Assembly (NCBI GenBank): GCA_017561835.1
Contig: JAFZBJ010000009.1
Coordinates: 1-35,845 of the forward strand
DNA: 35,845 nt
Direction of reading: 5' to 3'
From: Candidatus Saccharimonadota bacterium
GTDB taxonomy: Bacteria > Patescibacteriota > Saccharimonadia > Saccharimonadales > Saccharimonadaceae
Shown: positions 30,610-35,845 of the stretch, piece after piece
Layout: every line of letters starts with the position of its first letter
Numbering within the stretch: the first letter of the stretch is position 1
The notes under the pieces: model-generated
Database searches by the model: none
The model's input: the letters and a program-made list of their open reading frames with translations, nothing else
What the model was told of the DNA's origin: nothing
Program-made: the position numbers and the translations under genes

Positions 30610-31461
30610 CTAAGCCTGTAACTTCAAAATCAATTCCCTTAAATCTTGTTCGTTTTTGCATTTAAACGTCAAGCTGCGGCCCGAAACTCTGGCCACCGCA
30701 TTATATTTGGCAGACAAAGCATCCTCGTCTTTGCGGTAGGCATCGCTTTTTACTAATCTAGCTGAGCTCTTTTTCTTGTTCTCTGCTACATAGCGCTCTA
30801 CTTTGCGCGCCGTCCAGCCTTCATCCACGATTTTTGGCAAAACTTTGCGCATCATCGTTTCATCCATCGTCACGAGCGGGCGCATCACGCCCTCAGACAA
30901 CTTTTCTTTGACCATGGTTTTCTTAACGTCATCTGGCAAATTCAAAAGGCGCATCGTGTTAACCACCGAAGCCTCACTTTTGCCCACACGCGACGCAATA
31001 TCCTTGGCGGTCAAATTAAACTGCGTTTTGAGTTTGGCATAGGCCGTCGCGAGCTCAATTGCATTCAAATCTTCACGTTGAGCGTTCTCGATAATCGAAA
31101 GCTCCAAGCGATTTTGCGTATCAAGCGAACGAATGATTGCTGGGATCTTGGTGAGACCAGCCATCTTAGAAGCGCGCCAGCGGCGTTCGCCAGCCACAAT
31201 CTTGTATTTACCGTCTTCGCGCGTTACCACGATTGGTTGCAACACGCCATGCTCTTTGATTGATGCCGCCAAAGCCTCAATGGCTTCCTGGCTAAACTCT
31301 TTGCGTGGCTGCTCTTCGTCGCGCACCACCTCAGAAATTGGGAGCTCTTTTAGCTCACTCGACTTTTTATCCTCAATTGCGGTTGGATCAAACTCATCGT
31401 CGATTAATTCGGTAGGAATCAAACTATCAAAACTGCGGCCTAGGCCCTTTCCCAAACTCAT
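30610..31461 (-). CDS. parB: Chromosome partitioning protein ParB
   Basis: 283 residues, normal ParB/Spo0J size. MSLGKGLGRSFDSLIP matches the ParA-activating N-terminus. The CTP-binding ParB/Srx domain has QPRKEF and GERRWRASKMAG. A helix-turn-helix follows (LTAKDIASRVGKSEASVVNTMRLL) and a C-terminal dimer domain. It loads at parS sites and slides as a CTP clamp, with ParA moving the origin region. The ATG overlaps the parA stop by 4 bases. Confidence 0.96.
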   Translation of the reverse strand: MSLGKGLGRSFDSLIPTELIDDEFDPTAIEDKKSSELKELPISEVVRDEEQPRKEFSQEAIEALAASIKEHGVLQPIVVTREDGKYKIVAGERRWRASKMAGLTKIPAIIRSLDTQNRLELSIIENAQREDLNAIELATAYAKLKTQFNLTAKDIASRVGKSEASVVNTMRLLNLPDDVKKTMVKEKLSEGVMRPLVTMDETMMRKVLPKIVDEGWTARKVERYVAENKKKSSARLVKSDAYRKDEDALSAKYNAVARVSGRSLTFKCKNEQDLRELILKLQA

Positions 31462-32231
31462 TTCGTTCTCCCTTCTACCTCTTTAGCGAGGTCGCGATAG
31501 GCTTTTGCGCCCTTCGAAAACTTATCATACGCACCCACCGGCACTCCATGACTTGGCGCCTCCGCCACCCGCACATTGCGCGGAATCGTGGTGTTAAAGA
31601 CCAATTTTTTGAAGTATTTGCGAATCTCGTCGAGCACCTGCGCCGAAAGCGACGTACGTTTGTCATACATCGTAGCAAGCACACCGAGTAACTTAAGGTT
31701 TGGATTAGCCTGTTTCATCACCAATTTCATGCTTTCAAGCAACTGTGCCACGCCCTCAAGTGCGTAAAACTCGGTTTGCACTGGTAACAGCAAGTAATTT
31801 GACGCAATCATGCCGTTCACGGTAAGAAGCGACAAGGACGGTGGCGAATCAATAATAATATAGTCATATTTATCGACAACTTTACGCACTGCGTCGCGCA
31901 GGCGCACGAATTTGCGCTGCATCGAAGTCATCTCTACCTCGGCGTTGGCAAGTTCTGGCGTAGCCGGAGCAAGATCAAAATTTTTATACTTGGTTTCACG
32001 GATAGCATCCGTGATCTCGGACAAGCCCATCACCACCTCAGTCATGGTAACACCCAGCGCCTCGGCGTTGTTTTTCTCAATACCAAGACCCGAAGTAGCG
32101 TTTCCCTGCGGATCAAAATCAATTAAAAGCGTCTTGAATTTGTCTTTTGCAAGGTAATAAGCCAGGTTAACGGCCGTGGTGGTTTTACCAACACCGCCTT
32201 TTTGGTTAGTCACACATATTACCTTCGCCAT
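31458..32231 (-). CDS. parA: Chromosome partitioning ATPase ParA (Soj)
   Basis: 257 residues starting MAKVICVTNQKGGVGKTTTAVNLAYYL, the deviant Walker A of ParA/MinD ATPases. LLIDFDPQGNATSGLG and YIIIDSPPSLSLL follow. The short N-terminus makes it chromosomal, without the plasmid ParA DNA-binding extension. An open frame continues 39 bases upstream but starts before the -10 box. TATAAT ends 9 bases from this ATG, so the mRNA is essentially leaderless. The partner is the overlapping parB. Confidence 0.96.
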   Translation of the reverse strand: MAKVICVTNQKGGVGKTTTAVNLAYYLAKDKFKTLLIDFDPQGNATSGLGIEKNNAEALGVTMTEVVMGLSEITDAIRETKYKNFDLAPATPELANAEVEMTSMQRKFVRLRDAVRKVVDKYDYIIIDSPPSLSLLTVNGMIASNYLLLPVQTEFYALEGVAQLLESMKLVMKQANPNLKLLGVLATMYDKRTSLSAQVLDEIRKYFKKLVFNTTIPRNVRVAEAPSHGVPVGAYDKFSKGAKAYRDLAKEVEGRTK

Positions 32232-32240
32232 AATGTCTAT

Positions 32241-32249
32241 ATTATAACA
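32241..32249 (-). promoter_or_regulatory. Extended -10 promoter of parA-parB
   Basis: TGTTATAAT on the minus strand. The start is expected about 2-3 bases before the parA ATG. Confidence 0.6.
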
Positions 32250-32271
32250 CGCAAAAACCGCGCGCGTCAAA

Positions 32272-32293
32272 AAGGGCAGCTACTGCTGCCCTT
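32272..32293 (-). terminator. Terminator of the 32309-32629 gene
   Basis: AAGGGCAGC-AGTA-GCTGCCCTT on the minus strand, with TTTTTGA completing the U-run. It lies 15 bases after the gene and insulates parA. Confidence 0.88.
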
Positions 32294-32308
32294 CGATACT
32301 TATTTTAA

Positions 32309-32629
32309 TTAGCCACCAAAATACCTTATTGTGACTAACTGAACCACCGTTCCTTCTGAAATACTTCCTTTGATTCTCCTTATCAAATCCCTCTCAGAAA
32401 AACGGTGCGCTTGGCTAAAGATTACTTGCTCCTCTTTCACCTTCACGTAAAACCAATCCGGCGGCATTTCGGTTGGCGAAACCTGAAATTCACCACTAAA
32501 GCCCTTCCTCAAAAACTCTTTAAAGGCCTGTATGATTATCTCTCGATCTTTCCAAGTCAATATCTTGCCGCTAATCTTTCTTACTCTCAATTCTTTAATA
32601 TAATCATTCTTTCCATATAGCCCAAGCAC
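32309..32629 (-). CDS. Hypothetical protein
   Basis: 106 residues from a GTG at 32629, chosen because GGAGGTG lies 4-6 bases before it; the frame is also open to an ATG at 32680 that lacks a site and would start at the promoter. I do not recognise it. The sequence is mixed alpha/beta (IKELRVRKISGKILTWKDREIIIQAFKEFLRKGF, PPDWFYVKVKEEQVIF, DLIRRIKGSISEGTVVQLVTIRYFGG), soluble, with a basic middle. It is a single-gene unit with its own promoter and terminator. Whether it binds nucleic acid is unknown. Confidence 0.65.
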   Translation of the reverse strand: MLGLYGKNDYIKELRVRKISGKILTWKDREIIIQAFKEFLRKGFSGEFQVSPTEMPPDWFYVKVKEEQVIFSQAHRFSERDLIRRIKGSISEGTVVQLVTIRYFGG

Positions 32630-32680
32630 GTTGCACCTCCAAAGTACAAAGCTATACCTAGAATCTAGGCACGCCTGCAT

Positions 32681-32689
32681 ATTATAACA
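32681..32689 (-). promoter_or_regulatory. Extended -10 promoter with palindromic leader
   Basis: TGTTATAAT on the minus strand. The following leader of about 45 bases contains CCTAGATTCTAGG (32657-32669), a 13-base inverted repeat that could be an operator or a small hairpin before the ribosome site. Confidence 0.55.
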
Positions 32690-32699
32690 TAAAACCGCA

Positions 32700-32727
32700 C
32701 AAAAAACCAGCCCATTAGCGGGGCTGG
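32700..32727 (-). terminator. Terminator of rplU
   Basis: CCAGCCC-CGCTAAT-GGGCTGG then TTTTTTG on the minus strand, 10 bases after the rplU stop. Confidence 0.9.
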
Positions 32728-32737
32728 CCTTGATGCA

Positions 32738-33046
32738 TTAAGCAATTTTCGTGATTTCGATTTCCGAATATTTCTGGCGGTGACCAGTTTCGGTGTGAAC
32801 ACGTTTTTTGGAGTGATAACGGATGACGCGAACTTTGTCGCCGGCAACCTTTGGTTCCACCACTTTAGCTGAAACCTTCACGCCCTTAACGGTTGGAGTG
32901 CCGACAGTAGTCGTATCGCCATCGATAAGAAGCAAAGCGTCAGTTTCGAGCTCTTTAGTGCCTTCCGGGAGGAGGTCCACCCGTAGGGTCTCTTTCTCTT
33001 CGACGAGATATTGTTTCCCGCCAACGAGGATAACTGCTTTCTTCAT
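32738..33046 (-). CDS. rplU: 50S ribosomal protein bL21
   Basis: 102 residues, normal bL21 length. MKKAVILVGGKQYLVEEKETLRVDLL, then GTPTVKGVKVSAKVVEPKVAGDKVRVIRYHSKKRVHTETGHRQKYSEIEITKI, is the family pattern with the conserved R-x-x-GHRQ block. It binds 23S rRNA. In most bacteria rpmA (L27) follows directly; here a terminator follows and rpmA is not in the window. Confidence 0.97.
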   Translation of the reverse strand: MKKAVILVGGKQYLVEEKETLRVDLLPEGTKELETDALLLIDGDTTTVGTPTVKGVKVSAKVVEPKVAGDKVRVIRYHSKKRVHTETGHRQKYSEIEITKIA

Positions 33047-33074
33047 ATTAATCCTTAGTTAATTAACTTTGCCT

Positions 33075-33103
33075 ATTTTACCACACTTTTCCCTTTTTGT
33101 GAA
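33075..33103 (-). promoter_or_regulatory. Promoter of rplU
   Basis: TTCACA (33103-33098), 17 bases, TAAAAT (33080-33075) with a TGG extension. The leader is about 20 bases with AAGGATT before the ATG. Confidence 0.75.
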
Positions 33104-33107
33104 GAGT

Positions 33108-33142
33108 AAAAACACCCAGGCCTTGAGGGCACTGGGTGTTTT
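33108..33142. terminator. Terminator of the surface-protein unit
   Basis: AAAACACCCAG pairs with CTGGGTGTTTT, with T-runs on both strands. It lies 17 bases after the surface-protein stop. Confidence 0.88.
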
Positions 33143-33158
33143 AGTTTTTAGGCTCAGA

Positions 33159-35159
33159 TTAGGCGTTCAATGCGCCGCCGTCAGTTTTATCTTGGCCGTC
33201 CGTTCCGTTATCGATTGGATCAGCGGTTCCTTCCATCACACCAGCCGTCATTTTCTTAAGGCTGCGCTTTGCGAGGATAAGATAAATCGTACCACCAGTA
33301 ATACCAGTTACAATCATTGCAAACATTGCGATTTCAAGTGGACCAGTATCTGGGATCTTCTTGCATTCTTCCATTTCTGGATTGGTTTTACAAGTTTTTT
33401 CCGGTTCTGGCTCAGTACATTCTTCGTCAGCTTTCTTTACTGTTACCTTAACATCGCTGGTTTCTTCTGTATTTTTGTCGTCACCCTTATAGGTAATCTT
33501 TGCTGTATTGGTAAGTTCTTTGCCCTTACAGTCAAAGTTCTCCCCTGCTTTAACCTTATAAACGATCTCGACATATTCTTCAGGAGCTAACACCTCGATA
33601 CTAACTTCCAAGCTTTCAAGAGCAGTAGCTTTTCCTGAATCAGCTACATTTTCGCCAAAACGAGCGATCGTTGCGCTACCTTCTACAAGGGTCAAGCCCT
33701 CAGGCAATTTATCATCGACTGCAATATGGCCAACATACAAATCGCCAACATTTTTAACCGTGATCTTGAACGTTGCAGTTTCGCCTGGCAAGATTTCAGC
33801 TTTGTCTTTATAAGTTTTACCATCGTTTACGGATACTTCCTTTTTCACAGAAGCCTTAGTAATCTGGGTGCATTCGTCACCAGTCTTACGTACAGTCACA
33901 GAAGCTTGGTCCTCATCGGTAATACCAGCCGCAGTGATGCCGTCGTAAGTGATTTTTGCGGTATTAGTAATCTCTTTGCCAGTACAGTCAAAATCGGTTC
34001 CGGCTTTGGCCTTATATCTTATATATACGGTTTGGCCAGAGCCAATCGTTCCGAGGTTATATTCGCTACTGTCAGTTTGCTTGTCCCAAGTGGTTGAGCC
34101 TTTTTTGGAAAGTTCAACGCTACCAGGTACCAAGGTCAAACCTTCTGGCAAGCTATCATTAAGAATTACGTGAGTAAGTTCTTTTTGGCCAATGTTGTTA
34201 ACTTCTACGAGGAAGGTGACTTCTGCACCTGGCTCGATAGTAACGCTCTCTTTGTAGGTTACGCCATTGTCGACAGAAACAGTTTTGTTGACTTCGCCTT
34301 CGTATTTAGCAGCCTGCAAGACGTATGTCACAATACCGTGATATGGTTCACAGCCATACACATAGCCGCTACCAAATCCGGTCGCTGCATTGCCATTGAT
34401 ACCATCGGCAAAACCGAGATAAATACCGGTATCAGTAAAGATACTATCAGCAATATTTCTCTTGTCTACCACCATTGGTTCGTTTTCGTGGCCTTCAGCT
34501 AGTGGCAAAACCTTGCCGCTTTCGCTCATCCAACCCACGTTATAGTGTCTACCACTACCTGCTACATAGCTCAAAGCAATTTGCTCTTTATCGGTATTAG
34601 TAAGATAGGCTTTTGCCCAAACGCTGCTTTCCTCTTCATCCCAAGACCAAGTGTCGTCGCTGTTTTTATGCTTTTTAACCCAGTTGATGCTAGCTTCAAT
34701 TTCGCCGCGTTGGCCAAGGATCAATTCAGGATAAGAAGAACGCATTCTGGTATTCTTGGCTACGCCGCGCACATTGTAAGCAGAAGTGTTGAAGGTGCTG
34801 GAAGCATTGTTGTGGTAGTAAATATACACCATGTATTGCTCGCCCGGCTCAACCTCGACGCTCTGCTTGAATTCAAGCACACATTCACCAGTTTTGGCCT
34901 CGCCTTCAACTGCGACTTTGTCTTTATCACAGTTACTTGGAATGTGCGCAACTCTTACGAACTTACGCTCATCGCCAAGGGTTGGGTTGTCGGTGATTGA
35001 GTTAAATACTGCGTACTCTGCTGGGTGAGCCATCGTGTAAGTATCACGCTCGTCGCCCCAAGTTGGCTCATCAGCTAAAACTGCTGCTGGCAAGAAAGCC
35101 GCCCCGAACAGTATAGCAAGAGCAATCGTTTTGATGATTTTGTGGTTTCTTATTTTCAT
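33159..35159 (-). CDS. Secreted surface protein with two DUF11-type repeats and IPDTG sorting signal
   Basis: 666 residues from the ATG at 35159, which has AGAAAGGA 4-5 bases before it; a GTG five codons upstream overlaps that site. A Sec signal peptide is clear (cleavage after AVLA, about residue 29). Then comes an approximately 250-residue domain of unknown family, with paired Cys. Two DUF11/isopeptide-like repeats each have TYK.., PG.E.TF...V.N.G and LPEGLTLV.GS. They are separated by Cys- and Asp-rich linkers. At 602 IPDTG is followed by a membrane span and KRSLKK, a sortase-type signal. The tail after it is about 30 residues longer than usual. Probably a wall-displayed stalk or adhesin. 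Confidence 0.9.
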   Translation of the reverse strand: MKIRNHKIIKTIALAILFGAAFLPAAVLADEPTWGDERDTYTMAHPAEYAVFNSITDNPTLGDERKFVRVAHIPSNCDKDKVAVEGEAKTGECVLEFKQSVEVEPGEQYMVYIYYHNNASSTFNTSAYNVRGVAKNTRMRSSYPELILGQRGEIEASINWVKKHKNSDDTWSWDEEESSVWAKAYLTNTDKEQIALSYVAGSGRHYNVGWMSESGKVLPLAEGHENEPMVVDKRNIADSIFTDTGIYLGFADGINGNAATGFGSGYVYGCEPYHGIVTYVLQAAKYEGEVNKTVSVDNGVTYKESVTIEPGAEVTFLVEVNNIGQKELTHVILNDSLPEGLTLVPGSVELSKKGSTTWDKQTDSSEYNLGTIGSGQTVYIRYKAKAGTDFDCTGKEITNTAKITYDGITAAGITDEDQASVTVRKTGDECTQITKASVKKEVSVNDGKTYKDKAEILPGETATFKITVKNVGDLYVGHIAVDDKLPEGLTLVEGSATIARFGENVADSGKATALESLEVSIEVLAPEEYVEIVYKVKAGENFDCKGKELTNTAKITYKGDDKNTEETSDVKVTVKKADEECTEPEPEKTCKTNPEMEECKKIPDTGPLEIAMFAMIVTGITGGTIYLILAKRSLKKMTAGVMEGTADPIDNGTDGQDKTDGGALNA

Positions 35160-35177
35160 ATTTTCCTTTCTCACCCT

Positions 35178-35845
35178 TTAATTAGCGTTTCTTAAATCTT
35201 CGATTGCGCCACCTAAGAGCTCGTCTTCATCTTGAGCTCTTTGAGCTATTACTTCTTCAGTTTGTTTAACTGCGGCCCGTGCTGCTGCTTCTTCTTGTTG
35301 GGCTCTAGCCGCTTCAGCTGCTGCTTCCTCGGCTCTTTGTTGTGCCAATCTTGCGGCTTCTAGATCTGCCGCTTCTTGTCTGGCTGCCGCTGCTTCCTGT
35401 GCTCTTCTCGCGGCTTCGGCTTCAGCTTGCTGTCTGGCTGCTTCGGCTTCGGCTGCTTTTCTAAGGGCTTCTTCATGAGCTAATCTTTCTGCAGTTTCTT
35501 GCTCGGTTCTAATTCGAATTGCTTCTGCGTTTTCGGCTGCAATTCTATTAGCTTCTTCTTGTGCATCAATGTCTGGCTTATAGACGCCGGTTGGCTCATT
35601 TAAGTTTTGGCTATAGTCATTGGCTGCGCTTACGTTCACTTCCTCAGCTGCCGGTACTACCTGACCACCTCTCTCAACGGTTCGAGTTGCTGCCTCGTTG
35701 GTGACAATGTCGCCAGCGCCAGCATCATCTTTCGGTAAGGTTGGCACTGTGTTACCTTGGTTTACATCAAGTTTTTCAATTTCGACTCTGTCAACTCCGG
35801 CTTCCTTAGCAATCTCATCATTAACCGCCGCATCCATTTCTCTCA
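35178..35845 (-). CDS. Ala/Glu-rich coiled-coil protein, possibly partial at the window edge
   Basis: The frame remains open to the edge; an ATG at 35837 would give 219 residues but has only GAGAG three bases upstream, so the true start may lie outside. Residues 1-85 are acidic and probably unstructured. About 90-205 are a long charged helix built from AAEAEAARQQAE-like units (a single-helix or coiled-coil rod). The end is a short DELLGGAIEDLRNAN tail. There is no signal peptide or membrane span in view. It lies 18 bases before the DUF11 surface protein gene, probably on one transcript. The helix composition is common to bacterial scaffold and TolA-like stalks, so homology searches will be misleading. 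Confidence 0.7.
   Translation of the reverse strand, partial: REMDAAVNDEIAKEAGVDRVEIEKLDVNQGNTVPTLPKDDAGAGDIVTNEAATRTVERGGQVVPAAEEVNVSAANDYSQNLNEPTGVYKPDIDAQEEANRIAAENAEAIRIRTEQETAERLAHEEALRKAAEAEAARQQAEAEAARRAQEAAAARQEAADLEAARLAQQRAEEAAAEAARAQQEEAAARAAVKQTEEVIAQRAQDEDELLGGAIEDLRNAN

Noticed and set aside
35280-35480. DNA tandem repeat in the coiled-coil gene
   Set aside because: Units are similar only at the amino-acid level (Ala, Glu, Gln, Arg codons); base-level copies diverge and have no fixed period.

Overview
The window looks like a chromosomal segment of a candidate-phyla-radiation (Patescibacteria) bacterium, most likely a Saccharibacterium (TM7). This is inference from gene content and was not tested against a database. 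The pointers are a compact, overlapping gene set of short proteins; a VirD4/TraG-like membrane ATPase followed by no other conjugation genes; sortase-type surface proteins; processive glycosyltransferase and small membrane-protein operons; a threonyl-tRNA synthetase without its TGS domain; and a translation-centred core. Standard stop codons are used, TGA included (pyrE).

Layout. Positions 1-31 are the 5' end of a 16S rRNA gene that runs off the left edge, preceded by a structured leader with a boxA-like site. Then, all on the minus strand, come a cell-wall-type surface protein, gyrA and gyrB, the membrane ATPase and two small genes (230-10090). From 10.1 to 11.65 kb there is no conventional gene. 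This stretch holds a candidate structured RNA transcribed leftwards behind three operator-like palindromes, a candidate small RNA transcribed rightwards from a near-consensus promoter, and tmRNA (ssrA). A plus-strand block follows: comM, infC (apparently starting at AUC), rpmI, rplT and rpmB. It converges on the RNase P RNA gene rnpB (minus). From 15.2 to 22.1 kb the minus strand carries a Nudix-RNase H fusion behind another unidentified structured RNA, then a thrS-miaA-regulator-degenerate beta-lactamase-fold protein-M50 protease operon, then pyrE-pyrF. From 22.2 to 25.3 kb are an anchored protein, def (plus), a dehydrogenase-like protein, two flavin-split-barrel proteins and tRNA-Val. From 25.3 to 28.5 kb is a four-gene membrane/glycosyltransferase operon, divergent from a tRNA-Thr-dut unit. 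From 29.1 to 33.0 kb are rel, parB-parA, an unknown small gene and rplU. The right edge has a two-gene surface unit: an Ala/Glu-rich coiled-coil protein and a DUF11-repeat protein with an IPDTG sorting signal.

Themes. (1) Core information processing: gyrase, IF3, L35/L20/L28/L21, ThrRS, MiaA, deformylase, tmRNA, RNase P, two tRNAs and stringent-response control. (2) Cell surface: two sortase-type substrates, a processive glycosyltransferase and a secretion-type ATPase, as expected of an organism living attached to a host cell. (3) Nucleotide metabolism limited to the last two steps of UMP synthesis plus dUTPase. (4) Unusual transcript architecture: at least four genes have a -10 box only 6-9 bases before the start codon, implying leaderless mRNAs, and there are several unassigned structured RNAs. 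Several enzymes have altered catalytic residues (PyrF, the hydroxyacid dehydrogenase, the Nudix domain and the beta-lactamase-fold protein).
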